A stretch of DNA of 64,000 bases, from assembly GCA_018814405.1 (NCBI GenBank), contig JAHIZO010000005.1, positions 62,001-126,000 on the forward strand. The letters are read 5' to 3'. Below, piece by piece: positions 53,395-64,000 of this stretch. The notes under the pieces are model-generated. The model did not search any database, was not told the DNA's origin, and saw only the letters and a program-made list of their open reading frames with translations. The stretch is from Gammaproteobacteria bacterium. GTDB taxonomy: Bacteria > Pseudomonadota > Gammaproteobacteria > Burkholderiales > Gallionellaceae. The position numbers were made by a program, and so were the translations under genes. Each line of letters opens with the position of its first letter. The stretch's first letter is position 1.

Positions 53395-53906
53395 GGATGT
53401 TCTCCCGTCATGGTCTGCCGATGCAGCAGCAGTGCGATTCGCGTCAGCTTCTGTAGTGCACGGACTGATAAGGTGGCCCCGGATATGCCGTCTATGGCGC
53501 GATCCAGCTGCCTATCTGCGCCTAGTCGGGCACCGGAGAATTGAGCAGTGAAGGCAGGGCTTTTTACTTCCCAGCCGCGACTTTCACGGTAGATCAGCAC
53601 GCGCACCTTTTCGACCCTGTTATGGTCGATCACGATGCCGACCGTGATCGGTCTTTCCTTCCCGATCTCATCCAGTACCCAGGCGGTACGGTCGCTGCTA
53701 CGCCAGTAACTCACCCGTGCAAGCGGATAGTCGTGCCGCAGGATGTCACGCATGTTGGCGCGCAGTTCGCCGGTAAGCCAGATGTGTTGTGCTTTGGGCA
53801 CTTCATTGAACGCGCCGCTCAGGAAGGTTTTGACTTCGCTGGCGGGTTCGCCGGCGCAAGCCGGGAGCGCAAAGCTGAGCAGGGCGAATAAGCTTATCCA
53901 AGCCAT
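53391..53906 (-). CDS. Exported FMN-binding domain protein
   Basis: 171 residues from ATG 53906. A Sec signal ends near PACAGEPA. The C-terminal FMN_bind domain carries DGISGATLSV, where the Thr of SGAT is the residue that receives FMN covalently in RnfG/NqrC relatives. VGIVIDHNRVEKVRVLIYRESRGWEV precedes it. It lies one base after the porin gene. A role in periplasmic flavin-based reduction, perhaps of ferric iron, is inferred from Fur control. Confidence 0.82.
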   Translation of the reverse strand: MAWISLFALLSFALPACAGEPASEVKTFLSGAFNEVPKAQHIWLTGELRANMRDILRHDYPLARVSYWRSSDRTAWVLDEIGKERPITVGIVIDHNRVEKVRVLIYRESRGWEVKSPAFTAQFSGARLGADRQLDRAIDGISGATLSVRALQKLTRIALLLHRQTMTGEHP

Positions 53907-53907
53907 A

Positions 53908-55038
53908 TCAGAACTGGTAACCCAGGCCGAGGTTGAGTCCGTCGTATTCGCTTTGTCCGGAAGGCGCGCGTTGATTCTGATAGTCCACTTTGACGACCAC
54001 ATCGGGATGCGGCCAGAAGTTCATACCCAGATCGGTTTGTTGAAAACGGCTGTCGCTGCTATCACCCGCGCGGTTGTCCCAACTGTTGTAGCGCGCGAAT
54101 ACGCCCCAGCGCTCGGAAAGTCGCCATGAAGGTTCCGCGTACCAGCCGTTCTGGCGGTCTGCGCCCAGTGCTGCCGGGCCGCTTCCTGCGAGCCTCCAAC
54201 CTGCGTACAGCAGGCGCATGCCGAATGCGCCGCGTGTGACCACTGCGTGGGTCTCATACAGGGTCGCTGCCCCGGCCGAGGCATCTGTGCGCTGCGTGAT
54301 ATCCGATTGGTGGTGCAGCGCGGCAGCCAGTTCCACTCCGGGTATGCCCGTCCATTTCAAACGGCCTGTGTAAGCAGCATCGGTAGCCCGGGCTTTCGAC
54401 GCATTCTGACGGCCAGCGCGTACCGCATAGTTGGATGCGGCAGTCGTGGACAGGCCGCTGGTGAGCGCCGCATCAATGGCTAGGCCATTCTGCAAACGCT
54501 TGCTCAACATGACGCCGCCTTCACTCCAGGTGGTGGGGATGATGTTCACTTCAACCGGATTCCGTTCCACGCCGTAGAAAGTCGGTGGTTCATGCGTTTC
54601 GCTGAGGATGCCTAGCGGCATGAGCATCATGCCTGCCCGAATGCGCATCGCCTCATTCATGGCGTATTCGATATACGCCTGTTCCAGTACGACGACCCCC
54701 GAACTTCCCGTGTCGCTGTGTTCGACTTCCAGTTCGGAGATGAATCGTGTCTGGTCGTCGAAATCATGCGACATGAACAGGACGAAGCGGTGGATATCCA
54801 GTTCATCCTTGGCGCTGCCGTTCGGGTTCTTGAGTTTGTTCAAATGCAGTTCACCGTAGCTGCCGAAGCTGGTGCGTTGATAGTTATGTTGCGTTGTTGT
54901 CTGCGCACTGCCAAGCACTGCTTCAAGTTGCGCTTCCAGACTTTCGATCCGCTGTTCGAGTGTGGCATCCGCGGCGCTTGCAGCAATAGGGATCAGCAAG
55001 GCGAGGGCGGTGATATGGCGCTGGATCACGATGTTCAT
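53908..55038 (-). CDS. Putative outer-membrane porin
   Basis: 376 residues from ATG 55038 (SD AGGAG). A signal peptide ends at ASAAD, followed by a short coiled coil (LEQRIESLEAQLEAVL) as in trimeric OprO/P-like porins. The barrel begins at SFGSYGELHLNKL and ends GLNLGLGYQF with terminal Phe. It heads the operon with the FMN and membrane proteins under a Fur box, so it is probably induced under iron limitation. Confidence 0.82.
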   Translation of the reverse strand: MNIVIQRHITALALLIPIAASAADATLEQRIESLEAQLEAVLGSAQTTTQHNYQRTSFGSYGELHLNKLKNPNGSAKDELDIHRFVLFMSHDFDDQTRFISELEVEHSDTGSSGVVVLEQAYIEYAMNEAMRIRAGMMLMPLGILSETHEPPTFYGVERNPVEVNIIPTTWSEGGVMLSKRLQNGLAIDAALTSGLSTTAASNYAVRAGRQNASKARATDAAYTGRLKWTGIPGVELAAALHHQSDITQRTDASAGAATLYETHAVVTRGAFGMRLLYAGWRLAGSGPAALGADRQNGWYAEPSWRLSERWGVFARYNSWDNRAGDSSDSRFQQTDLGMNFWPHPDVVVKVDYQNQRAPSGQSEYDGLNLGLGYQF

Positions 55039-55085
55039 ACATGCTCCTGATGAATAGTTAGAAAGTTGTTTTGCAATGCCTAAAC

Positions 55086-55120
55086 GATAATGATTCTCAA
55101 TATAGATGAGAATGATTATC
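55086..55120. promoter_or_regulatory. Extended Fur box between the porin operon and fur
   Basis: GATAATGATTCTCA and TGAGAATGATTATC are inverted repeats with one mismatch around a 7-base spacer, an excellent match to the GATAATGATAATCATTATC Fur consensus in tandem form. It lies 48 bases before the porin start and 69 before fur, so Fur probably represses both. Confidence 0.9.
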
Positions 55121-55188
55121 ATGCGCAAGCAATATTTGCTAGACTGAAACAATGCTGGAACGTCTAATTCGGCCTTATCGGAGGGAAT

Positions 55189-55614
55189 ATGGATAGCGAA
55201 GAGTTACGCAATGCAGGATTGAAGGTGACGACACCCCGGCTCAAGATATTGACCTTGCTGGAAAATTCAGCAGAACGGCACATGACAGCCGAGACTATCT
55301 ACCGCCTGCTGGTGGAAGGCGGCGAGGTGATCGGATTGGCGACGGTATATCGAGCGTTGGCCCAGTTCGAGGCGGCCGGACTCATCACGCGTCATCACTT
55401 CGACAGTGGCCAGACGGTATACGAGTTGGAACGTGGCCCGCATCACGACCATATCGTGTGCATACGTTGTGGTCGGGTGGAAGAGTTCTATGACAAGGTC
55501 ATTGAGGAGCGCCAGCGCGAGATCGCCGCATCGCTGGGTTTCACGCTGAGCGATCATGCGCTGACCCTATACGGCCAATGCAACAGCGCGGATTGTCCGG
55601 GCCGCAACGGTTAG
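55189..55614 (+). CDS. fur: Ferric uptake regulator Fur
   Basis: 141 residues. The winged-helix domain is followed by the metal sites HHFDSGQTVYELERGPHHDHIVCIRCGRVEEF; CIRC is the structural zinc pair, and the second Cys pair near the end is CNSADC. SD GGAGGG precedes the ATG. The Fur box upstream indicates autoregulation. Confidence 0.95.
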   Translation: MDSEELRNAGLKVTTPRLKILTLLENSAERHMTAETIYRLLVEGGEVIGLATVYRALAQFEAAGLITRHHFDSGQTVYELERGPHHDHIVCIRCGRVEEFYDKVIEERQREIAASLGFTLSDHALTLYGQCNSADCPGRNG

Positions 55615-55672
55615 GCGTATTCGTGCCATTCCTGTTGGGCTATACTTGAACAAACCATCAAATAACCGCTGA

Positions 55673-56035
<363 letters not shown>

Positions 56036-56068
56036 TCGTCCGGGCGGGGGCCTTGCGGGCGTGAACTG

Positions 56069-57769
56069 ATGCACATGATCAGTACTTGGTGGTATGGCTT
56101 GAGCATGCGACTCAAGCTTTCCCTGTTGATTCAGGTGGGGTTGCTCATCGTGCTCGTTTTCACCCAGCGTTGGTTGATGGCCAGCTTCGAAGCCAAGATC
56201 CTGCAATCAGCGCAAGTGCGTGCCGAAGAGACTGCCGATGGCATCATCAACGGCATGAACATGTTGATGCTGACCGGCAAGATATCCGATCCGGAAAACC
56301 GCATGTTGTTCCTCGACAAGATGAGACAATCTCGCGGGATACGCGAATTGCGCATCATCCGTTCCGAACTGGTGGACCGTCAGTTCGGTCCCGGTCTGCC
56401 CGAGGAGCAGGCGCAGGATGAGATCGACCTGCGCGTATTGCAGACCGGGAAACCCTATTTCGAACGTCGCGATGCCGAGAAGCAGTCATTGCGTGCGGTC
56501 TTTCCTTTCATCGCCAGTCACAACTACAAAGGTACGGATTGTCTGAGCTGCCACCATGTGCCGGATGGAACAGTGAATGGTGCGGCGAGTATCGTGCTGG
56601 ATCTGACCGAGGAATTCGCACTTATCCGTTCTATCAATGCATGGCTGTGGATGGGGCAGTTGTTGTTGCAGCTCGTGCTGTTCTTCATGATCGACGTGCT
56701 CATCCGTTCCTTCACCGACCCGCTGCACAAGTTGCAGCAAGTCATGTCTGCCATGCAGGAGGACGGTGATCTTTCCAGACGCGTCGACCTCCGGTCGCGC
56801 GATGAGATCGGTAAGATGGGTGATGCCTTCAATGCGCTGGCAAACAGTTTGCAAACGAGCGTTGAGCAGGTAAAGAAAGGTCAGGAGCAACTGCGCCTCG
56901 CGGCAGAAGTGTTCGTCAGCAGTGCTGAGGCCATCGTGATCACCGATGTGAACAACGACATCATGCAGGTGAATCGCGCTTTCACCCTGATCACGGGATA
57001 CCCAGCTGAAGAAGTGATCGGCAAGAACCCGCGCATCCTGAAGTCGGGCGAGCAGGGGCCGGAGTTCTACAAGGAGATGTGGGCTACCTTGCTTGCCACC
57101 GGAGCATGGCAGGGCGAGATCATGGATAGACGCAAGAGCGGAGAGATCTATCCCAAGTGGCTGTCCATCGCGGTGGTGAAGAACGAGCAAGGAACTGTCA
57201 CCAACTACATCGCGTTGTTCACAGACATCACCGAGCGCAGGGCCTCATTCGAACGCATGCAGCATTTGGCACACTTTGATGCATTGACCAGTCTGCCGAA
57301 TCGTACTTTGCTGAATCAGCACATCGAGCAGTCTCTGCTGACAGCCAAGCGCAACCATAACAAGATGGCTTTGCTGTTTTTGGACTTGGATGGTTTCAAG
57401 GTGGTGAACGACACCTTGGGTCATCATGCGGGAGATATATTGTTGCGGGAAGTGGCCAACCGTCTGAAGCGTTGTGTCAGGGAGACGGATATGGTCTCGC
57501 GCATGGGCGGAGATGAATTCGTCGTAGTGATGTCTGCAATCAACAGATCTGAAGATGCCGCTCAGGTGGCCAAAAAGATCATCGATTCGCTCAGCATTCC
57601 ATTTGAGATTGAGGGGGTTATAGTGAATATCGGAACGAGTATCGGTATCAGCATCTATCCCGATGATGCCGATGAAAGTGATGTCTTGAAGAAATTCGCC
57701 GATGCCGCGATGTATGAAGTCAAACTGTCGGGGAAGAACCACTACCGTTTTCACGGGCAGTTGATTTAA
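56069..57769 (+). CDS. Diguanylate cyclase with periplasmic c-type haem sensor
   Basis: 566 residues. Two membrane helices (about 15-33 and 192-213) enclose a ~155-residue periplasmic domain of the DUF3365/Tll0287-like type. That domain contains a haem c motif CLSCH at residues 158-162. HAMP (about 214-270), PAS (about 280-395, with IVITDVNNDIMQVNRAF) and GGDEF (about 400-560) follow. The active site RMGGDEF and I-site RETD are intact. A covalent haem suggests sensing of redox state, O2 or NO. It starts 33 bases after glnB, and its end overlaps the convergent smr gene by 50 bases. Confidence 0.9.
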   Translation: MHMISTWWYGLSMRLKLSLLIQVGLLIVLVFTQRWLMASFEAKILQSAQVRAEETADGIINGMNMLMLTGKISDPENRMLFLDKMRQSRGIRELRIIRSELVDRQFGPGLPEEQAQDEIDLRVLQTGKPYFERRDAEKQSLRAVFPFIASHNYKGTDCLSCHHVPDGTVNGAASIVLDLTEEFALIRSINAWLWMGQLLLQLVLFFMIDVLIRSFTDPLHKLQQVMSAMQEDGDLSRRVDLRSRDEIGKMGDAFNALANSLQTSVEQVKKGQEQLRLAAEVFVSSAEAIVITDVNNDIMQVNRAFTLITGYPAEEVIGKNPRILKSGEQGPEFYKEMWATLLATGAWQGEIMDRRKSGEIYPKWLSIAVVKNEQGTVTNYIALFTDITERRASFERMQHLAHFDALTSLPNRTLLNQHIEQSLLTAKRNHNKMALLFLDLDGFKVVNDTLGHHAGDILLREVANRLKRCVRETDMVSRMGGDEFVVVMSAINRSEDAAQVAKKIIDSLSIPFEIEGVIVNIGTSIGISIYPDDADESDVLKKFADAAMYEVKLSGKNHYRFHGQLI

Positions 57770-58273
57770 GCAGTATCCATGCAGCGCCGCTGCCACCAGC
57801 ATGCAAAGGGGCGTCGCAGAATGCCAGCACAAGCGGATGTTGGATCAGCCAATGCCGGGCAAGGCGTCTCAACAATCCTTCTCCTTTTTCGCTATGCCAG
57901 CCTTTGCCGTGAATCACGTTCACGCAACGCAAACCTTGTTGCGCCGCCTGATGCAGGAACGAGCTCAGCAGTCTTCTCGCTTCATCACTGTTCAATCCAT
58001 GCAGATCAAGTTCATCCTGAACTGGCCATTCGCCGCGTCGCAATTTGCGCAGCGTCATGCGGTTCAGGCCGTTGCTCAGGTATTCAGTGGGCGCGTTATC
58101 GCCAGCCCCATGATCAGAGAGCGTATCGGCGATCTCGGCTTCAGGAGGCGCGTTGCGTAGGTATGGTTTGCGCGGAGTGGGAGAGGAGGCGCGACGGTCG
58201 TTAGGCTTGAGTGGTGTCACGTCGTCCAGCAGTTGCCGGAACAAGTCTTCATCCTGTTCCGGCTGGTCTTTCA

Positions 58274-58274
<1 letters not shown>
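57720..58274 (-). CDS. Smr-domain protein
   Basis: 184 residues from ATG 58274, which overlaps the trxB stop (TGATG). After a disordered acidic N-terminus of about 85 residues, the Smr domain shows ELDLHGLNSDEARRLL and VIHGKGWHSEKGEGLLRRL. Stand-alone Smr proteins of the SmrA/SmrB group nick DNA or cut mRNA on collided ribosomes. The upstream trxB link is probably only transcriptional. Confidence 0.88.
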
Positions 58275-59245
<971 letters not shown>

Positions 59246-59313
59246 TTATATGTAATGAAGAATGGTAGAAATTTAACAGTAGGGGCAAGTGCTGTCGAGT
59301 AAAATGCTCGGCC

Positions 59314-60267
59314 ATGAGATTAATCAGCTTGTTTGTCCTCCTGTTTTCCAGCCACGTTGCTTTCGCAGCCAACCTACCCGGAATCCCGCAATTCATCGAT
59401 GAGATGGTGGAGCGCCATCACTTTAAGCGTGCAGATCTGGAACGTGTGTTCCGTCGCGCCGAGCAACGCCCTGATGTGATCGAGGCAATAGAAAAGCCCG
59501 CGACCTTGAAGCCCTGGGCGGAATACCGCGCCAACTTTGTCAATCCGCAGCGTATCAAGGACGGCCTAAAGTTCTGGAAGAAGAACGAAATATTCCTGAA
59601 TCGTGCACAACAACAGTTCGGTGTGCCGGCCGAATACATCGTCGCCATCATCGGCGTGGAGACCATGTATGGCAAGCAGACGGGACGTTTCCGTACGCTG
59701 GATGCATTGACCACGCTGGCATTCGATTTTCCGCGCCGGGCGCCTTATTTCCGGGCCGAACTGGAGCAATACCTATTGTTGGCAAGCGAGCAGGATTTCA
59801 ATCTCTTGGCGATCAATTCTTCCTATGCCGGAGCACTAGGCATTCCGCAATTCATGCCCAGCAACTATCGCAAGTATGCGCTGGACTATAACGGCAACGG
59901 TCATGTCGATATTTTGCATGAGCCAGCCGACGCGATCGGCAGTGTGGGGAACTACTTCAAGCATTACGGTTGGCGTAGCGGCGAACCGGTCACCACACAG
60001 GTGCGTGTCGCAGAAGGAAGTGATCTGGGAGATATGATGGTGGCGCGTCCTGTCATGGGGTGGACGACCGATGCCGGGGTATCGTTTGAAACAGAGCCTA
60101 AAGGTGTGTTGCCTCCTGCCTGGTTGCTTGATCTGACGCTGGAGAACGGCAAGGAATACTGGCTGGCATTTGAGAACTTCGACGTCATCATGCGTTACAA
60201 CATCAGCAGTTATTACGCGATGTCGGTGCATCAACTGGCGCAGGTGATGCGCGCTTCCAGACCCTGA
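59314..60267 (+). CDS. mltB: Membrane-bound lytic murein transglycosylase B
   Basis: 317 residues. A signal peptide ends near AFAAN without a lipobox, so it may be soluble periplasmic. The catalytic Glu is E116 in GVETMYGKQTG; SYAGALGIPQFMPSNYRKYALD and DAIGSVGNYFKHYGW are family motifs. It cleaves peptidoglycan glycan strands to 1,6-anhydro ends. Confidence 0.94.
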   Translation: MRLISLFVLLFSSHVAFAANLPGIPQFIDEMVERHHFKRADLERVFRRAEQRPDVIEAIEKPATLKPWAEYRANFVNPQRIKDGLKFWKKNEIFLNRAQQQFGVPAEYIVAIIGVETMYGKQTGRFRTLDALTTLAFDFPRRAPYFRAELEQYLLLASEQDFNLLAINSSYAGALGIPQFMPSNYRKYALDYNGNGHVDILHEPADAIGSVGNYFKHYGWRSGEPVTTQVRVAEGSDLGDMMVARPVMGWTTDAGVSFETEPKGVLPPAWLLDLTLENGKEYWLAFENFDVIMRYNISSYYAMSVHQLAQVMRASRP

Positions 60268-60726
60268 TCAGTAAACGCGGCGGGCGCCGTTGTAGCGCGA
60301 TTTCCAGTAGTTCAGCTCCATGTTCTCCACACGGATCCGGCTGCCTGTCTTGGGCGAATGCACGAACTTTCTTTCGCCAACGTAAATGCCGACATGGGAA
60401 AAAGGTCTGCGCTGGGTGTTGAAAAACACCAGATCGCCGGGACGAAGTTCGCGTTGGCTTAGCGGGTCACCGACACCGCTCAGTGCCTTGGTCGTCCGGG
60501 GGAGATTAATATCCAGCACTTCACGATAGACATGCCCGACATAGCCGCTGCAATCGAAGCCGCTACGCGTACTGCTGCCGCCATACTGGTATGGGGTTTC
60601 AGCCAGACTGATGGCATACATCACCAGATCGTTCATACGCTCATTGCTGGCACTATCTTGACGTACCGGGGCTGAGCCGCAAGCAGTCAGCAATGCGATC
60701 AGCAATAGCAGGGATATTTTGTGCAT
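60268..60726 (-). CDS. NlpC/P60 family lipoprotein endopeptidase
   Basis: 152 residues from ATG 60726 (AGGA eight bases upstream; an ATG three codons earlier sits inside the SD). The lipobox LTAC gives a lipoprotein. Catalytic Cys lies in FDCSGYVGHVY, His in FSHVGIYVG, with FVHS and GSRI after it. It resembles Spr/MepS and NlpC and should cut peptidoglycan cross-links. It converges with mltB with no gap between stop codons. Confidence 0.92.
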   Translation of the reverse strand: MHKISLLLLIALLTACGSAPVRQDSASNERMNDLVMYAISLAETPYQYGGSSTRSGFDCSGYVGHVYREVLDINLPRTTKALSGVGDPLSQRELRPGDLVFFNTQRRPFSHVGIYVGERKFVHSPKTGSRIRVENMELNYWKSRYNGARRVY

Positions 60727-60854
60727 GTCTGACATCCTGTGATTTGGCTGAATTATAAAGCCTTGTGGAGGCAGCTGCCGCGAGGCGTTAAAACCTAGTC
60801 CCGTAGAGCAGGCTTCTCAAGTAGAATCGGGATATCAATCAACTGGAGTGCGTG

Positions 60855-61946
60855 ATGAGCTTTTCCGAAGTCGATGTACAGAATGCCCTAAAGAACCTGA
60901 TCGATCCCAATACCAAGAAGGATTTCGTAAGCGGTAAATCGGTCAAGAACGTCAAAGTCAACGGCAGCGATGTGACACTGGATATCCTGTTGGGGTATCC
61001 GGCACAGAGCGTGTGGGGAGAGATCAAGGCACAGGTCGAAACGCATCTGCAGTCTGCCTTGTCGGGCGCGGGCAAGATCGAAGCCAATGTCAGCAGCAAA
61101 GTGGTGTCGCATGCGGTGCAGCGCGGTGTGAAGCTGGTGGATGGTGTGAAGAACATCATCGCGGTGGCTTCCGGCAAAGGCGGCGTGGGCAAGAGCACCA
61201 CGGCGGTGAATCTGGCGCTGGCGCTGGCAGCCGAAGGCGCGCGCGTCGGCATGCTGGATGCTGATATCTACGGCCCTTCACAACCCACGATGCTTGGCCT
61301 TAGCGGCAACCCGGATTCTGAAGACGGCAAGACGATGAAGCCTCTGGTCAATCACGGCCTGCAAGTGATGTCGATCGGATTTCTTATAGACGCCGATACG
61401 CCGATGATCTGGCGCGGCCCGATGGTGACACAGGCACTGGACCAATTACTGCATCAGACCAGCTGGGACAACCTGGATTATCTGGTGATCGACCTGCCGC
61501 CGGGTACCGGCGACATCCAGCTCACTCTGGCGCAGAAGGTTCCCGTCACCGGCGCTGTGATCGTCACCACGCCGCAGGATATCGCGCTGATGGATGCACG
61601 CAAGGGCCTCAAGATGTTCGAGAAGGTCGATGTGAAGATCATCGGTATCGTGGAGAATATGAGCACGCATATATGTTCCAACTGCGGCCACGAAGAACAT
61701 ATTTTCGGTGCTGGTGGCGGAGAGAAGATGTGTGCCGACTACAACACTGAATTCCTCGGTAGCCTGCCGCTGGACATCCGTATCCGTGAGCAGGCCGACT
61801 CGGGTGAACCCACTGTGGTGTCAGATCCGGACGGCAACATCTCCAAGGTCTACAAACAGATCGCACGTCGCGTGGCGGTGAAGATCGCCGACATGGCGCA
61901 GGACCATAGTGCGGCATTTCCGAAGATCGTGGTCCAGAACACCTGA
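60855..61946 (+). CDS. apbC: Iron-sulfur carrier ATPase Mrp/ApbC
   Basis: 363 residues from ATG 60855 (GGAG six bases upstream). An N-terminal DUF59/MIP18 domain (to about 90) precedes the ATPase with [19 protein letters not shown], the switch [14 protein letters not shown] and the C-terminal [12 protein letters not shown] pair that binds a bridging [4Fe-4S] cluster. It transfers Fe-S clusters to target proteins, of which this genome region encodes many. Confidence 0.95.
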   Translation: MSFSEVDVQNALKNLIDPNTKKDFVSGKSVKNVKVNGSDVTLDILLGYPAQSVWGEIKAQVETHLQSALSGAGKIEANVSSKVVSHAVQRGVKLVDGVKNIIAVASGKGGVGKSTTAVNLALALAAEGARVGMLDADIYGPSQPTMLGLSGNPDSEDGKTMKPLVNHGLQVMSIGFLIDADTPMIWRGPMVTQALDQLLHQTSWDNLDYLVIDLPPGTGDIQLTLAQKVPVTGAVIVTTPQDIALMDARKGLKMFEKVDVKIIGIVENMSTHICSNCGHEEHIFGAGGGEKMCADYNTEFLGSLPLDIRIREQADSGEPTVVSDPDGNISKVYKQIARRVAVKIADMAQDHSAAFPKIVVQNT

Positions 61947-62695
61947 TGCGTATTCTGATCAGTAACGACGACGGCTACTTTGCGCCGGGTTTGGCTTGTC
62001 TGGCGAAGCATCTGTCAGCCATTGCCGAAGTGACGGTGGTCGCGCCAGAGCGTGATCGCAGCGGTGCCAGCAACTCACTCACGCTCAATCGTCCACTCAA
62101 TCTGCGCCGTGCAGCCAGCGGCTTTCATTACGTGGATGGCACGCCGACAGACTGCGTACACCTCGCAGTGACCGGCATGCTGGATGTTCAGCCCGATATC
62201 ATCGTGTCGGGTATCAATGCAGGCGCGAACATGGGCGATGACACTATCTATTCAGGTACGGTGGCAGCGGCAACAGAGGGTTTCTTGCTGGGCGTGCCGG
62301 CCATCGCCATCTCCATGTCTAAATTTGATCCGGAGCACTTCGATACAGCGGGGAAAGTTGCTGTCGAACTGGTGCAACGTTTTATGCAAGAAGCGAGACC
62401 ACATCCATGGTTGCTCAATGTGAACGTGCCGGATATCCCCTACGAACAACTGCAGGGGATGGAAGTGACCCGTCTTGGCAAACGGCATAAGGCAGAGCCT
62501 GTGGTCAAAGCCAGTAATCCCCACGGTCAACCGATCTACTGGATCGGACCGGCAGGCAAGGCGCAGGATGCGGGCGAGGGTACTGATTTCAATGCGATCA
62601 ACAATAACCGCGTTTCCATCACCCCGCTACAGATTGATTTGACGCAATACAGCCAGCTTGATGCGGTACGTACCTGGATGGGAGCCTCTGCATGA
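61946..62695 (+). CDS. surE: 5'/3'-nucleotidase SurE
   Basis: 249 residues. [11 protein letters not shown] holds the metal-binding Asp pair, [14 protein letters not shown] the phosphate loop and [26 protein letters not shown] the rest of the site. The start overlaps the apbC stop by one base (TGATG) and its end overlaps pcm by 4. Confidence 0.96.
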   Translation: MRILISNDDGYFAPGLACLAKHLSAIAEVTVVAPERDRSGASNSLTLNRPLNLRRAASGFHYVDGTPTDCVHLAVTGMLDVQPDIIVSGINAGANMGDDTIYSGTVAAATEGFLLGVPAIAISMSKFDPEHFDTAGKVAVELVQRFMQEARPHPWLLNVNVPDIPYEQLQGMEVTRLGKRHKAEPVVKASNPHGQPIYWIGPAGKAQDAGEGTDFNAINNNRVSITPLQIDLTQYSQLDAVRTWMGASA

Positions 62696-63348
62696 ACTTG
62701 CAGCACGCGGGCATAGGCATGACCTCGCCGCGCACGCGGGCACGCATGGTCGAGCGTCTGCGTACCCAGGGTATTCGTGATGAAACGGTACTGGCCGCGA
62801 TGAACAATGTGCCGCGCCATATGTTCGTGGATGAGGCCCTCGCGGGTCGTGCCTATGACGATGTTTCGCTACCAATCAACTACGGACAGACTATCTCGCA
62901 ACCCTACATCGTGGCGCGCATGACGGAAGTGCTGCGTAACGGCAAGCAGTTGGGCAAGGTGTTGGAGGTCGGCACCGGTTGTGGATATCAAGCTGCGGTT
63001 TTGGCTCAGGTCGCACAACAGGTTTATAGCGTGGAACGCATCTTGCCGCTGCATGAACGTGCCCGCAAATTGCTGCGTGAATTGAAGATCAGGAATGTCG
63101 TGCTGCGCCATGCCGATGGTACGAGCGGTTTGATGGAAGGTGCGCCCTTCGAGGGCATCATCATGGCATGCGCTGCTCCAGCATTGTCCGAGGCGCTGAA
63201 AGAGCAGTTGGCGGTGGGTGGTAGAATGGTGCTGCCCGTAGGCACTCAGGAACAGTTCCTATATCTGGTCGAACGTACCGAAAACGGTTTCAAGGAGACG
63301 CGCTTGGAGGCGGTGAAGTTCGTACCACTTCTGGCGGGAATAGCATGA
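62692..63348 (+). CDS. pcm: Protein-L-isoaspartate O-methyltransferase
   Basis: 218 residues. [31 protein letters not shown] is the substrate-binding signature and [16 protein letters not shown] the SAM loop. It repairs isoaspartyl residues. It is part of the conserved surE-pcm-nlpD order with 4-base overlaps on both sides. Confidence 0.96.
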   Translation: MNLQHAGIGMTSPRTRARMVERLRTQGIRDETVLAAMNNVPRHMFVDEALAGRAYDDVSLPINYGQTISQPYIVARMTEVLRNGKQLGKVLEVGTGCGYQAAVLAQVAQQVYSVERILPLHERARKLLRELKIRNVVLRHADGTSGLMEGAPFEGIIMACAAPALSEALKEQLAVGGRMVLPVGTQEQFLYLVERTENGFKETRLEAVKFVPLLAGIA

Positions 63349-64000
63349 CAGGCAATTTTTCTAAAGCGTTACATACAAGCAATATTCTCATCGCATTGTT
63401 GCTGGCAGCATTGCTAACTGCCTGTGCAGGCCCGGCTGCCAGTGGTAAACGTGCGCCTATCGTGGAGTACGGTTCTGGCCCAGTACTGTCTGCTGCGGAC
63501 AAGCCTGCGGAAACCAGCACGATCTATGTGGTGCAGGCGGGAGACACTTTGTACAGCATCGCATTCCAGAATGGCTTGGACTATATGGAAGTGGCGCAGC
63601 AGAACGGTCTCAAAGATCCAACCGCTATCCAAGTGGGGCAGAAGCTGCGCTTGATAGTCCCCGCAGAGGAAGTGGTTTCCGAAGAGCCGACTCAGATCGT
63701 TACGCGCATCCCGCGTGCCGGTGAGATCAAGAATCAACCCAAAGTAGGGCGCTTGCTATATTCGGCGCAAGCCTTGGCCAAAGCGCAGCACATCCAAGAT
63801 GATGAGCCTTCTACTACATCTGTCGCAAGTGCTGCTCCGGCGTCGACGGTGGTCGAGGAGGGGGTGGAATGGGGGATGCCGACGCGCGGCAAGGTGATTG
63901 CCGGTTATTCCAAGAGTGCCAATCGCAAGGGGGTGGATATTGCAGGCTCTCAAGGCCAGCCCATCCTCGCCAGTGCTTCCGGCAAAGTGGTGTATAGCGG
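63345..64000 (+). CDS. nlpD: NlpD-like LysM/M23 lipoprotein (C-terminus cut by window edge)
   Basis: 218 codons are visible before the right edge. The N-terminus has a lipoprotein signal with lipobox LTAC. A LysM repeat (YVVQAGDTLYSIAFQNG) follows, then a linker, then the start of the M23/LytM domain (WGMPTRGKVIAGY, GVDIAGSQGQPILASASGKVVY). NlpD activates amidase AmiC at division; rpoS usually follows but is out of view. ATG overlaps the pcm stop (ATGA). Confidence 0.93.
   Translation, partial: MTGNFSKALHTSNILIALLLAALLTACAGPAASGKRAPIVEYGSGPVLSAADKPAETSTIYVVQAGDTLYSIAFQNGLDYMEVAQQNGLKDPTAIQVGQKLRLIVPAEEVVSEEPTQIVTRIPRAGEIKNQPKVGRLLYSAQALAKAQHIQDDEPSTTSVASAAPASTVVEEGVEWGMPTRGKVIAGYSKSANRKGVDIAGSQGQPILASASGKVVYS

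Overview
The window looks like chromosome of a free-living, chemolithotrophic Betaproteobacterium, probably a sulfur- and hydrogen-oxidising member of the Nitrosomonadales (Gallionellaceae/Sulfuricellaceae type). This placement is inferred from gene content (sat-aprMBA, soeABC, soxYZ, fccAB, tusA-dsrE2, a group 1e-type [NiFe] hydrogenase) and from protein similarity recalled from memory; no search was run. Housekeeping genes (typA, nadE, glnB, fur, surE-pcm-nlpD) show normal chromosomal context. No tRNA, rRNA, CRISPR array, transposase or phage gene was seen.

Layout. 1-14248: signalling and redox genes. A NarX-like sensor kinase is cut by the left edge. It is followed by a metallophosphoesterase, a rhodanese, a PatB-type C-S lyase, and an ergothioneine operon (DUF427-egtB-egtD-EamA transporter). 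Then come a diguanylate cyclase with an orphan FlhG/MinD-like ATPase, a PAS-GGDEF-EAL protein and a CheB-CheR-PAS hybrid. 14655-25533: a complete H2 module of two divergent operons, [protease-hupH-hynS-isp1-isp2-hynL-hupE] on the minus strand and hypCDFE on the plus strand; hypA and hypB are absent. 25538-29645: a DsrC-like protein without its catalytic cysteines, then a patch of small accessory genes (HIT hydrolase, DUF4279, TPR, FKBP-type isomerase and three unrecognised proteins). 29796-48056: the sulfur-oxidation island. sat-aprM-aprB-aprA and soeABC point away from one shared intergenic region and give both known cytoplasmic routes from sulfite to sulfate. SulP and SLC13 transporters follow, then soxYZ, a c-type cytochrome with flavocytochrome c sulfide dehydrogenase, tusA-dsrE2 and a FadL-like outer-membrane protein. 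48189-64000: housekeeping genes, interrupted by a Fur-regulated porin/FMN-protein/membrane-protein operon divergent from fur, and by a diguanylate cyclase whose periplasmic sensor carries a c-type haem motif.

How the parts fit. Sulfide can be oxidised in the periplasm by FccAB and loaded on SoxYZ. Sulfane sulfur in the cytoplasm can be carried by TusA and DsrE2. Sulfite is oxidised by SoeABC or by AprBA plus Sat, which yields ATP, and sulfate may leave through SulP/SLC13. Hydrogen oxidation feeds the quinone pool through Isp1/Isp2. The soeA/sat, soxY and tusA upstream regions share GC-rich inverted-repeat elements and a GGYTATGG element, which suggests a common sulfur regulon. The observations most worth testing are this shared operator, the cysteine-less DsrC homologue next to the HdrD-like hydrogenase subunit, the transporter and C-S lyase beside the ergothioneine genes, and the small accessory genes at 26102-29645.
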